DNA from: Citromicrobium sp. UBA3494
Lineage (GTDB): Bacteria > Pseudomonadota > Alphaproteobacteria > Sphingomonadales > Sphingomonadaceae
DNA length: 64,000 nt
Assembly: GCA_002377695.1 (NCBI GenBank)
Contig: DFQH01000007.1
Location: 180,956-244,955, forward strand
Reading direction: 5' to 3'
A program made the position numbers and the translations under genes. The notes beneath the pieces are model-generated. The model did no database searches. It was not told the origin of the DNA and worked only from the letters and a program-made list of their open reading frames with translations. Positions 49,106 through 57,244 of the stretch are shown piece after piece (position 1 is the first letter of the stretch; each line of letters starts with the position of its first letter).

Positions 49106-50020
49106 ATGACGCTCGCGCTGACGGGCGGGACCGGATTCGTCGGCCAGGCTCTGCTCGATCTGCTGGAAGGCTCGGGCGAAAGGGTGCGCGTGCTCGCGCG
49201 CAAGGTGCCGGAGAACCGGCGGGGCCTGCGCTGGGTCGATGGCAGCCTGAACGAACCCTTCAAGCTGGCGCACCTGGTGGCCGATGCCGAATGCGTGATC
49301 CACATTGCCGGGCTGACCCGCGCGACCAATCTCGACCATTTCGAGATCGTCAATGTCACCGGCACGCTCAACGTCCTTGAGGCAGCCAAGCGCGCGGGCG
49401 CCAAGCGGCTGATCTTCGTATCATCGCTGGCGGCGCGCGAACCCGATCTTTCGGCCTATGGCCTCTCAAAGAGGCGCGCGGAAACCATCGTTGCCGCCAG
49501 CGGGCTGGACTGGACCATCGTGCGTCCTCCCGGAGTCTACGGCCCACGCGATACCGATTATCTGGAGATGTTTCGTGCGGCGACCAAGGGCGTGCTGCCC
49601 GTGCCTGCGGGCGGACGCAGCTCGATGATCCATGTGCGCGACCTTGCGCGCTTGCTGCTCGCTCTGCGCGAGGGCGGGGAGGGTATCAGCCACGAGATTT
49701 TCGAGCCTGACGATGGCCGCGCCCATGGCTGGTCGCACCCCGATCTGGCACGCAGCATCGGTACGGCGGTGGGCAGGAAGGTGCACGTCGTGCCGCTGCC
49801 CGATTTCGCGCTGAAGGTGGCGGCCTATGCGGACGAGAAGATCCGCGGGCGCAACGCCCGGCTGACTCGCGACCGGGCGAGTTACCTCGCGCACAAGGAC
49901 TGGGTCGTCGCGCCCGAGCGCGCGGTGCCGGGTGCAATCTGGAAGCCCGAAATCCTCACCCGCGAAGGGTTGCACGAAACAGCGAAGTGGTACCGCGAAG
50001 CGGGCATGCTTCAGAAATGA
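49106..50020 (+). CDS. NAD(P)-dependent epimerase/dehydratase-type protein
   Basis: From ATG 49106 the protein is 304 residues. The extended SDR Rossmann loop LALTGGTGFVGQALLD starts at residue 2. The usual YxxxK appears as YGLSKRRAE near residue 120, and SSLAAREP supplies the Ser position. It resembles atypical SDRs such as the NDUFA9-like and complex I assembly group. The substrate is unknown. The frame open to 49034 overlaps obgE and is not used. Confidence 0.83.
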   Translation: MTLALTGGTGFVGQALLDLLEGSGERVRVLARKVPENRRGLRWVDGSLNEPFKLAHLVADAECVIHIAGLTRATNLDHFEIVNVTGTLNVLEAAKRAGAKRLIFVSSLAAREPDLSAYGLSKRRAETIVAASGLDWTIVRPPGVYGPRDTDYLEMFRAATKGVLPVPAGGRSSMIHVRDLARLLLALREGGEGISHEIFEPDDGRAHGWSHPDLARSIGTAVGRKVHVVPLPDFALKVAAYADEKIRGRNARLTRDRASYLAHKDWVVAPERAVPGAIWKPEILTREGLHETAKWYREAGMLQK

Positions 50021-50047
50021 GCGCGCGCGGCGGTTTGGTGCGGGACG

Positions 50048-50797
50048 TTACAGGAACGGCTCCTCACCCGGCTTGTGGATGCCGCATTCGACCTTGTCCC
50101 AGCCCTTCCACCGGCCCGAGCGCGGGTCTTCGCCCGGCGCGACCTTGTGGGTGCATGGTTCGCACCCGATCGAGGGGAAGCCGCGCTCGACCAGCGGATG
50201 GCGCGGCAGGTCGTGCTGTTCGAAATAGGCCTGGATACGTTCTGCATCCCAGTCGATCAGTGGATTGATCTTGAGCCGGCCCGCTGCGTCGGAACTGTCG
50301 ATCTCGAAGCGTGGCAGATTGGCGCGTGTCGCACTCTGGAAGGCCTTGCGGCCGGTCAGAGTAGCATCGAAACCGGCCAGCGCGCGGGCCAGCGGGCGCA
50401 CCTTGCGTAGCTCGCAGCAGCCATCGGGGTCGTAGGACCAGCGCAGGCCGGTCTCGTCGCGTGCGGCGATCTCGTCCGGGTCGGGATGCAGGTTGACCAG
50501 ATTGGTGAGGCCCAGCCGGGCTTCCAGCAGATCGCGGTAGGCGAGCGTTTCGGGGAAGTGCTTGCCCGTTTCGAGAAACAGCACCGGAAATCCCGGATCA
50601 ACCTGCGCGACGAGGTGCAGCAGCACCGCGCTCTCCGCCCCGAAGCTGGAGACGAGCGCGATGCGCCCGGCCTTGCCGTCTTCCAGCAAGGCCTGCAGCA
50701 TCTCCTCGGTCTCCATCGCGCGGTACTGGCGATTGAGATCGATCGCGTCGCTTTCGGTGAAGCGGGGGCTCGGGTCGAGCCGGTCTATGGCGCGCAT
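50048..50797 (-). CDS. cysH: Adenylyl-sulfate reductase (assimilatory, iron-sulfur type)
   Basis: The 249-residue protein has the CysH fold: SSFGAESAVLLHLV (PAPS/APS-binding P-loop-like) near residue 51, then GCCELRKV near 136 and IGCEPCTHKV near 216, and the catalytic ECGIH near 240. The Cys-Cys plus Cys-x2-Cys pairs bind a [4Fe-4S] cluster, the mark of APS reductases rather than PAPS-specific ones. It makes sulfite from adenylylsulfate. It is the last gene of the operon and starts 1 nt after the DUF934 gene. Confidence 0.93.
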   Translation of the reverse strand: MRAIDRLDPSPRFTESDAIDLNRQYRAMETEEMLQALLEDGKAGRIALVSSFGAESAVLLHLVAQVDPGFPVLFLETGKHFPETLAYRDLLEARLGLTNLVNLHPDPDEIAARDETGLRWSYDPDGCCELRKVRPLARALAGFDATLTGRKAFQSATRANLPRFEIDSSDAAGRLKINPLIDWDAERIQAYFEQHDLPRHPLVERGFPSIGCEPCTHKVAPGEDPRSGRWKGWDKVECGIHKPGEEPFL

Positions 50798-50798
50798 G

Positions 50799-51230
50799 TC
50801 ATTGATGGCGCAGGCTCCAGATCGGTGTGCGGGCGTCCGCGGCGGACTGGTACACCTGCGGGAAGCGGTTCAGCGCCGCCTCGACATCGTCCGGGTCAAG
50901 CGACGCGTCGGGATCGAACGCATCAAAGCCGCAGCGGCGCATGTAGGCGATCTGATCGACGAGGACGTCACCGACCGCCCGCAGTTCACCTGTAAAGCCT
51001 GCTTCGCGCAGGATGCGCGCGGCAGAATAGCCGCGCCCGTCGGTAAAGGCAGGGAAGGCGATGTCGATCCGGCGCAGCCGGTCGAGATGCGGCAGAAGCT
51101 CGCGCGTATCCTCACCCGGCTCGATCCGCACGGCGACCGCATTGGTCTGCCCGCCGAACGCTTCCAGCGTCACTGCAGGTTCCATGCAGGCTTCGTCTTC
51201 GCGCAGGCGGAGGGGAACTTGCTCAGTCAT
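50799..51230 (-). CDS. DUF934 protein, sulfite-reduction accessory
   Basis: The 143-residue protein matches DUF934. It has the conserved FPAFTDGRGYSAARILREAGFTGELRAVGDVLVDQI region near residue 58. Function is unknown, but it is a regular neighbour of sulfite reductase and cysH in proteobacteria and may handle electrons or assembly. The start overlaps cysI by 8 nt, and cysH begins 1 nt after its stop. Confidence 0.9.
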   Translation of the reverse strand: MTEQVPLRLREDEACMEPAVTLEAFGGQTNAVAVRIEPGEDTRELLPHLDRLRRIDIAFPAFTDGRGYSAARILREAGFTGELRAVGDVLVDQIAYMRRCGFDAFDPDASLDPDDVEAALNRFPQVYQSAADARTPIWSLRHQ

Positions 51231-52851
51231 AAAGCGCCTCCTTGAAGGGGGCCATGCCGATCCGGCGATAGGTGTCGAGGAAGCGTTCGCCCTCGGTGCG
51301 TTCGCGCAGGTAGACGTCGGCGGCGGTCTCCACCGCGTCGACGATGCCGAGCTCGTCGAAGCCGGGGCCGGTGATCTTGGCGAGGCTGGTGTCCTCCGCC
51401 TCCGATCCGCCCAGCAGCAGCTGGTAGTTTTCGGTGCCTTTCCGGTCGACGCCGAGGATGCCGATGTGGCCTGCGTGGTGGTGACCGCAGGCGTTGATGC
51501 AGCCGGAAATCTTCAGCTTCAGCTCGCCCAGCGCGGCTTCCTTACCATTGGCGGCAAAGCGCTGCGAAATGCGCTGCGCAATGGGGATCGAGCGGGCGTT
51601 GGCGAGGCTGCAATAGTCGAGGCCGGGGCAGGCGATGATGTCGCCCATGAGGTCCGCGTTGGGCGTACCCATGCCCGCCTCGTTCAGCGCCTGCCACAGC
51701 GCGTAGAGGTCCGCCTTGCGAACGTGCGGCAGGACGACGTTCTGCGTGTGCATGATCCGCAGCTCGTCGAAGGAATAGCGCTCCGCCAGATCGGCCAGCA
51801 CGCGCATCTGCGCAGCCGTGGCATCGCCGGGAATGCCACCGACGGGCTTCAGGCTGACGATGGCGGAAACGTAGCCCGGCATCTTGTGGGCATGCGTGTT
51901 GTGGTCGAGCCAGACCGCGAAATCGGGGTCGGAGCGATCCGCTTCCTGACCGGCATCGGGCATGTCGGGATCGCGGAAATATCCCTTGATCCGCTCCAGC
52001 TCGGCCAGCGGCGGCTCGACACCCTGATCGAGCAGGTGGGCGAACTCTTCCTCCACCTGGCGCGTATATTCCTCCGCGCCCAGCTCGTGGACGAGGATCT
52101 TGATCCGCGCCTTGTACTTGTTGTCGCGCCGTCCATAGCGGTTGTAGACGCGCAGGCACGCTTCCGAATAGGTCACAAGCTGGTCGAGCGGCACGAAGTC
52201 GCGGATCAGCGGCGCGATCATCGGGGTGCGGCCCATGCCGCCGCCGACATAGAACTGCGCACCCAGCTCTCCATCTCTCTCGACGATCCGGATGCCGATA
52301 TCGTGCAGGCGCATTGCTGCACGATCGTTCTCGCTCGCTATGACGCAAATCTTGAACTTGCGCGGCAGGTACGAAAATTCGGGGTGGAAGCTGGACCACT
52401 GGCGCAGCAGCTCGGCATAGGGGCGCGGGTCCGCGACCTCGTCCGCCGCGGCGCCCGCGAAATGGTCCGAACTGATGTTGCGGATGCAGTTGCCGCTGGT
52501 CTGGATCGCATGCATCTCGACCTTGGCGAGATCGGCGAGGATGTCGGCTGCGTCTTCCAGCTTTATCCAGTTGTACTGGATGTTCTGCCGCGTGGTGAAG
52601 TGGCCGTAGCCGCGATCGTACTTCTCCGCGATGTCGGCGAGCACGCGCATCTGTCCGCCGTTGAGCGTGCCGTACGGGATCGCGACGCGCAGCATGTAGG
52701 CGTGCAGCTGCAGGTAGAGCCCGTTCATCAGCCGCAGCGGCTTGAACTGGTCTTCGCTCAGCTTGCCTGCCAGCCGCCGTTCGCACTGGTCGCGAAACTC
52801 GGCGACGCGCGCGTCCACCATCGCCTGGTCGTATTGGTCGTAGGCGTACAT
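51223..52851 (-). CDS. cysI: Sulfite reductase, siroheme-type hemoprotein
   Basis: From ATG 52851 the protein is 542 residues. It has two copies of the NirB/SirA-type ferredoxin-like half-domain: residues 55-110 (GHFTTRQNIQYNWI) and the second with ELRIMHTQNVVLPHV near 370. The [4Fe-4S]-siroheme ligands are visible: Cys-x5-Cys in ACPGLDYCSLAN near 417 and Cys-x3-Cys in SGCINACGHHH near 458. It reduces sulfite to sulfide with six electrons. No flavoprotein CysJ is in the operon, suggesting ferredoxin or another donor. The start overlaps DUF2849 by 1 nt. Confidence 0.92.
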   Translation of the reverse strand: MYAYDQYDQAMVDARVAEFRDQCERRLAGKLSEDQFKPLRLMNGLYLQLHAYMLRVAIPYGTLNGGQMRVLADIAEKYDRGYGHFTTRQNIQYNWIKLEDAADILADLAKVEMHAIQTSGNCIRNISSDHFAGAAADEVADPRPYAELLRQWSSFHPEFSYLPRKFKICVIASENDRAAMRLHDIGIRIVERDGELGAQFYVGGGMGRTPMIAPLIRDFVPLDQLVTYSEACLRVYNRYGRRDNKYKARIKILVHELGAEEYTRQVEEEFAHLLDQGVEPPLAELERIKGYFRDPDMPDAGQEADRSDPDFAVWLDHNTHAHKMPGYVSAIVSLKPVGGIPGDATAAQMRVLADLAERYSFDELRIMHTQNVVLPHVRKADLYALWQALNEAGMGTPNADLMGDIIACPGLDYCSLANARSIPIAQRISQRFAANGKEAALGELKLKISGCINACGHHHAGHIGILGVDRKGTENYQLLLGGSEAEDTSLAKITGPGFDELGIVDAVETAADVYLRERTEGERFLDTYRRIGMAPFKEALYD

Positions 52852-53150
52852 CAGATTACCTTTTGTGCGGCGGTTGGATCGTCGGGCTTGAGCGTCAGGT
52901 CCACGCGGACCGTGGGACCCAGCGCGCGCACGCGCTCCTTGATGTGGGCGGGGCGAGGGGCACCATCGGGGCCCGCTTCGGCCTCTATCACGTAGGGCAC
53001 ATTGACGCGGCGCGCGGCTTCCTCGCGCGTGGCGATGGCTTCCGCTTCGTCGCCGGCGTCGGCTGCGTCCTCGATGTGGATCGACCAGCCATCGCCGGTC
53101 CACCAGGTAACCGCGCCGGTCTTCAGATCGTTGCCGGTAATGAGCTTCAT
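52851..53150 (-). CDS. DUF2849 protein, sulfite-reduction accessory
   Basis: The 99-residue protein has the DUF2849 pattern: LITGNDLKTGAVTWWTGDGWSIHIEDA at the N-terminus and PYVIEAEAGPDGAPRPAHIKERVRALGPTVRVDL at the C-terminus. Function is unknown. It always stands between cobA and cysI in related bacteria, as here. It overlaps both neighbours by 1 to 4 nt. Confidence 0.87.
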   Translation of the reverse strand: MKLITGNDLKTGAVTWWTGDGWSIHIEDAADAGDEAEAIATREEAARRVNVPYVIEAEAGPDGAPRPAHIKERVRALGPTVRVDLTLKPDDPTAAQKVI

Positions 53151-53905
53151 TGCGCTGCCTCCATCGCGGTCGCGGCGAGTTGCGCATCGGTGCGCGCTGT
53201 CACCTCACCGATCACGATCAGTGCCGGGGAAACGACGCCTTCGTGTTCGACGAGGTCCGGCAGGCCCGCGAGGAGCCCGCGAAGCACCCGCATTTCAGGG
53301 CGTGCGCCGTTCTCGATCACGGCCACGGACATGTCGGGCGAAAGGCCGTCCGCCATCAGCTTGTCGGCGATCTGCCCGGCGGTCTTCACCCCCATGTAGA
53401 TCACCAGCGTACGGCCCTTGCCCGCAAGGCCTGCCCAGTCCTGATCCGAGAGGCCCTTGCACTGGCCGGCGACGAAGCTGACGATGCTGGCCGCGTCGCG
53501 GTGGGTGAGCGCGATCTGCGCCGCCGCCGCTGCGCCATTGGCCGCGCTGATGCCGGGCACGATTTCGACCGGCACACCCGCAGCGCGAGCGGCTTCGGCT
53601 TCCTCGCCCCCACGCCCGAAGATGAGCGGATCGCCGCCTTTCAGACGGATCACGTCACGCCCGGCAAGCGCCTCGCGCACCAGCAGCGCGCAGATATCCT
53701 CCTGCGGCAGTGTGTGCTTGGAGCGGCGCTTGGCGACGGAGATCAGCGTCGCGTCGGCGCGCGCGAGATCGAGGATGGCGGGATCGACCAGACCGTCGTG
53801 GACGATCAGCTGCGCCCCCTCGATCAGCCGCGCGGCGCGCAGCGTCAGCAGGTCTGGGTCGCCCGGGCCTGCGCCCACGAGGTAGATGGTGCCGGTATTT
53901 GCCAT
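53147..53905 (-). CDS. cobA: Uroporphyrinogen-III C-methyltransferase
   Basis: The 252-residue protein has the SUMT motifs: VGAGPGDPDLLTLRA near residue 10, GGDPLIFGRGGEEAEA near 90, and PVEIVPGISAANGAAA near 115. It adds two methyls to uroporphyrinogen III, giving precorrin-2. This is the first step to the siroheme of CysI, so it belongs to the sulfite-reduction operon. The oxidase and ferrochelatase of CysG are not attached and must be elsewhere. It starts the operon. Confidence 0.95.
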   Translation of the reverse strand: MANTGTIYLVGAGPGDPDLLTLRAARLIEGAQLIVHDGLVDPAILDLARADATLISVAKRRSKHTLPQEDICALLVREALAGRDVIRLKGGDPLIFGRGGEEAEAARAAGVPVEIVPGISAANGAAAAAQIALTHRDAASIVSFVAGQCKGLSDQDWAGLAGKGRTLVIYMGVKTAGQIADKLMADGLSPDMSVAVIENGARPEMRVLRGLLAGLPDLVEHEGVVSPALIVIGEVTARTDAQLAATAMEAAQ

Positions 53906-53936
53906 GGGCGATTACATGGCGCGGGTGTGTGACGGG

Positions 53937-53958
53937 CGCGAACGAGAATGGGTTCGCG
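53937..53958 (-). terminator. Hairpin between mscS and cobA
   Basis: CGCGAAC (53937-53943) pairs with GTTCGCG (53952-53958) around an 8-nt loop, 10 nt after the mscS stop. No T-run follows on either strand, so it is only a weak terminator or a 5' hairpin of the cobA operon. Confidence 0.35.
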
Positions 53959-53967
53959 TGCGCCTAG

Positions 53968-55137
53968 CTATTCTTTATCGGGCTTGGACGAAGCGCCGCT
54001 CCGCCGCTGTTCCAGCGCGGCGATCAGCTGGTCGAGCCCCTTGTTGCTGCGCAGGTTGATGTCGCGCTGCGGGAAGGGAATCTCGACATCGTGTTCCTTG
54101 AACAGGTGCCACAGCTTCTTCAGCACCTCGCTCTTCACGTTGCCGATGCCCGCCTCCGGATCGGTGATCCAGACGTGGATGATGAAATCGACGCTGCTGT
54201 CGCCGTACCCGTCCAGCCATACGGTCGGCGGCGGCGATTTGAGCACCCTGTCGCACGATAGCGCGGCCTCCAGCATCAGCTCTTCCGCGCGGTCGATATC
54301 GGCATTGTAGCTGACGCCGACAGGCACCTGCATGCGCACGTTGCGGCTGGAATAGGACCAGTTTTCGACCTGATTGATCATCAGGTTCTCGTTCGGGATC
54401 AGGTATTCCTTCTGGTCGCGCGTGGTGATCGAAACCGCGCGAATGCCGATCTTGCGGATCTGGCCGAAGGTGGAGACGCCCGCCTGGTCGGCAATCGCGA
54501 TCACATCGCCCGGCTTGATCGACTTGTCCATCAGCAGGATGATCCCGGCGATCAGGTTGCCGAAGGTCTTCTGCAGGCCGAAACCGATGGCGAGGCCGAA
54601 CGCGCCGGAGAACACCGCCAGCGCGGTCAGGTCGATCCCCAGCAGATCGATCCCGATGAAGAAGGCCATGCCCCATACGACGATGGTAACGATCTTCTCA
54701 GCCAGCAGGCGGCGTGTCTGGTCCAGCCGCGTGACGCGGGCAAGGCCGATATGCGCCAGCTTGCTGCCGAAAAATGCGAAGGCGAAAACGCCTGCCACGA
54801 CGGCAAGGAACACGATCCCGTCCCACACCGAAATGTGCATCGAGCCCACATTGATCGCCATCGAATCGAGCGACTGGATCACGTCCCCGATGGTCTGGCT
54901 CTGCTCCCCGACGGCCTGGGCCAGCTCGTCCGCCGCCTTGACGGAATCGGTCGGTTCGGCGGTGGGTGTCGGCGTGGCGACCGCGCCGCTTCCATCCCCT
55001 TCGCCCGGCACCGGTTGCAGGATCACCTGCTCGCCCGCCTCCAGCGGTTCGCCGCTCGGCTCGGGCGTGGGACTGGCCGTGCCCTGCGGATCGAGAACCG
55101 CATCGGTGGCGGCATTGGGGCTGAGGGGACTGGACAT
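53968..55137 (-). CDS. MscS-family mechanosensitive channel
   Basis: The 389-residue protein has an N-terminal low-complexity region of about 90 residues, rich in Pro, Glu and Thr. Three hydrophobic helices follow: GIVFLAVVAGVFAFAFFG near 105, IVTIVVWGMAFFIGIDLLG near 148, and the pore-lining TM3 ALAVFSGAFGLAIGFGLQKTFGNLIAGIILL near 170. The MscS beta-domain comes next (PGDVIAIADQAGVSTFGQI). It opens under membrane tension to release solutes. The stop is followed by the cobA operon; the metC gene overlaps its start by 1 nt. Confidence 0.9.
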   Translation of the reverse strand: MSSPLSPNAATDAVLDPQGTASPTPEPSGEPLEAGEQVILQPVPGEGDGSGAVATPTPTAEPTDSVKAADELAQAVGEQSQTIGDVIQSLDSMAINVGSMHISVWDGIVFLAVVAGVFAFAFFGSKLAHIGLARVTRLDQTRRLLAEKIVTIVVWGMAFFIGIDLLGIDLTALAVFSGAFGLAIGFGLQKTFGNLIAGIILLMDKSIKPGDVIAIADQAGVSTFGQIRKIGIRAVSITTRDQKEYLIPNENLMINQVENWSYSSRNVRMQVPVGVSYNADIDRAEELMLEAALSCDRVLKSPPPTVWLDGYGDSSVDFIIHVWITDPEAGIGNVKSEVLKKLWHLFKEHDVEIPFPQRDINLRSNKGLDQLIAALEQRRSGASSKPDKE

Positions 55138-56390
55138 TACCTATGCTTGATTGCGGAGAAGGCGCGGTCAAGGTCCGCGATCAGGTCTTCCGCATTTTCG
55201 AGCCCGATGGCGAGGCGGATGCCCAGCCGGTCTTCCTCGCGCCAGCCTGCCTTCGGCCAAGCGCTCGCGCTGCGGATGCGCGCGGCGTCGAAGGGCAGGG
55301 CAAGGCTTTCGAACCCGCCCCAGCTATAGCCGATGCCGAACAGCTCCAGCGTGTCGACGAAGGCGCTGCGCTGCGTATCGGTGTGGCCGGCGAGGACGAA
55401 GCTGAACAGGCCGCAGCCCCCGGTGAAGTCGCGCGCCCAGTATTCGTGGCCGGGCGATCCTTCGAGCATGGGGCACAGGACATGCGCGACCTCGGGCCGG
55501 GATTGGAGCCATGTTGCGATTGTCAGCGCACTGGCGGTGGTCTGCCCGAGGCGCAGCGGCATGGTCCGCAGGCCGCGGGATACCAGCGCGGCGTCGTCCG
55601 GCGAGACGCACTGGCCGAGGCTCTGCGCGGTATGGCGCAGCCTGGCGTAGTATTTCCTGCCCGCGCTTGCCGCACCCATCATAACGTCCGAATGGCCGCC
55701 CGCATGCTTGGTCAGCGCGGTGATCGTGATGTCGCAGCCATGCTCCAGCGCCGGGAAGCCGACGCCCGTGGCCCAGGTATTGTCGACCAGCACGGCCGCG
55801 CCCTTGTCCTGCGCGATGGCAGCGAGGCGCGGGATGTCGGGTACCTCCATCGTCAAACTGCCGGGCGTTTCGAGCATGACGGCAGCGGTCCGATTATCGA
55901 AGGCGGCTGCGTACGCGTCGTGATCGGAAGGATCGAAGAAACGCGCTTCGACGCCCCAGCGCTTCAGCAGGCCGGAGGCGATCGCGCGGGTGGGCTCGTA
56001 GACATTGTCCTGCACCAGCAGCACATCGCCCGGTTCCAGCACGCTCATCAGTGCGCCCGCCAGCGCGGCGGTGCCGCTGGGATAGAGCATCGTGCCGTCC
56101 GCGCCCGGCTCCAGCTGCGTCAGCGCCTCGGCCAGCGCCCACTGTGTGGGCGAACCGCGGCGGCCGTAGTGGAAGCGCCCATCCTCGTTATGCTTGAGGC
56201 ATTCGACGCGCTCCGCCTCGCTCTCGTAGAGATGCGTGCTGCCGCGCCAGATCGGCGGATTGACGACCCTGCCGGTCCATTCCTCGCGGCGACCGGCCAG
56301 CACGGCACGCGTGCGGGTTCCGATCGGCTTGTCAGTCTTGCTCAGCGTGGGTCTCCAGTTTCCTTGGGTGTATCGGGGTCGGCGCCCCAT
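55137..56390 (-). CDS. metC: Cystathionine beta-lyase
   Basis: The protein is 417 residues from ATG 56390. It contains the family PLP-binding lysine in ALTKHAGGHSDVMMG near residue 235 and the substrate region PSGTAALAGALMS near 105. The sequence is closest to the alphaproteobacterial cystathionine beta-lyase pattern (GTRTRAVLAGRR...NPPIWRGSTHLYES). It cleaves cystathionine to homocysteine. The 15 residues before SKTDKPIG look unlike the family. A CTG at 56345, with GGAG upstream and a 4-nt overlap with the sseA stop, may be the true start. Confidence 0.87.
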   Translation of the reverse strand: MGRRPRYTQGNWRPTLSKTDKPIGTRTRAVLAGRREEWTGRVVNPPIWRGSTHLYESEAERVECLKHNEDGRFHYGRRGSPTQWALAEALTQLEPGADGTMLYPSGTAALAGALMSVLEPGDVLLVQDNVYEPTRAIASGLLKRWGVEARFFDPSDHDAYAAAFDNRTAAVMLETPGSLTMEVPDIPRLAAIAQDKGAAVLVDNTWATGVGFPALEHGCDITITALTKHAGGHSDVMMGAASAGRKYYARLRHTAQSLGQCVSPDDAALVSRGLRTMPLRLGQTTASALTIATWLQSRPEVAHVLCPMLEGSPGHEYWARDFTGGCGLFSFVLAGHTDTQRSAFVDTLELFGIGYSWGGFESLALPFDAARIRSASAWPKAGWREEDRLGIRLAIGLENAEDLIADLDRAFSAIKHR

Positions 56391-57190
56391 TCGGACCAGC
56401 TGCCGTCGTACAGCGCCGTGCGCGGTGCGCCCACCAGCCGCAGTCCGAACAGCAGCACGGACGCGGTGATGCCGCTGCCGCAGGTGGTGACGACGGGCTG
56501 CTCAATGGCGATGCCGGCCTGTGCGAAGATGGTGCGAAGTGCGTCCGTATCGCGGAAGGTGCCATCCTCGCGCAGCAGGTCGCGGAAAAACAGGTGGCGT
56601 GCGGCGGGGATGTGCCCGCCCGGCAGATCGTGCACGCTGTCTTCTTCCGAACCGGTGAAGCGCGCCGCGTCGCGTGCATCGACGACCTGTTCGGCGCCGC
56701 TTTGCACGTTGGCGAGCATCGCCGCCTTGTCGCGGATGTCGGTCAGGCGGATCGCAGTGGGGGGACGGTCCGCCGGGGAGGGCGAGGGCATTCCGCTATC
56801 GAGCGGGCGATCCTGCGCTTTCCACTTCGCCAGACCACCATCGAGCACGGCGACGTTTGCGATCCCTGCCAGATCGAGCAGCACCCAGGCCCGCGCCGCA
56901 CTGCGCAGCATGGAATCGTCGTACAGCACGATCCGCGTCTGCGGCCCGATCCCGCGCTCGCCGAGCCAGCGCGCGATCCGCGCCCCGTCGGGCACCTTGC
57001 CCGGCATTGCCGAAGCGGGATCGTGCAGACCGGCAAGGTCCAGAAAATGCGCGCCGGGAATATGCCCGCCCTCGAATTCCGCGCGCGCATCGCGCTGGGC
57101 AGCGGGCAGGTGGAGCGATGCGTCGAGCACCGCCAGATCGGGCGCATCCAGCTCTGCGGCGAGCCAGTCTGTCGAAACGAGCATGTCCAT
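56342..57190 (-). CDS. sseA: 3-mercaptopyruvate sulfurtransferase
   Basis: The 282-residue protein has two rhodanese domains. The second carries the catalytic Cys237 in the loop CGSGITA, the 3-mercaptopyruvate-specific form. It transfers sulfur from 3-mercaptopyruvate to thiols or cyanide. The start is ATG 57190 or 57184. Its last 49 nt overlap the annotated start of metC, or only 4 nt if metC starts at CTG 56345. Confidence 0.94.
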   Translation of the reverse strand: MDMLVSTDWLAAELDAPDLAVLDASLHLPAAQRDARAEFEGGHIPGAHFLDLAGLHDPASAMPGKVPDGARIARWLGERGIGPQTRIVLYDDSMLRSAARAWVLLDLAGIANVAVLDGGLAKWKAQDRPLDSGMPSPSPADRPPTAIRLTDIRDKAAMLANVQSGAEQVVDARDAARFTGSEEDSVHDLPGGHIPAARHLFFRDLLREDGTFRDTDALRTIFAQAGIAIEQPVVTTCGSGITASVLLFGLRLVGAPRTALYDGSWSEWGADPDTPKETGDPR

Positions 57191-57244
57191 CGCCCGTCCG
57201 CCTAGCCGCGATGGCAGCGGCTTGTCGAGCCGAGCGGGTGCAAT

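Noticed and set aside
50021..57244. SAM or other sulfur-responsive riboswitches in the sulfur-metabolism region
   Set aside because: All intergenic gaps here are under about 65 nt, and no aptamer-like fold was seen in front of metC, sseA or cobA.
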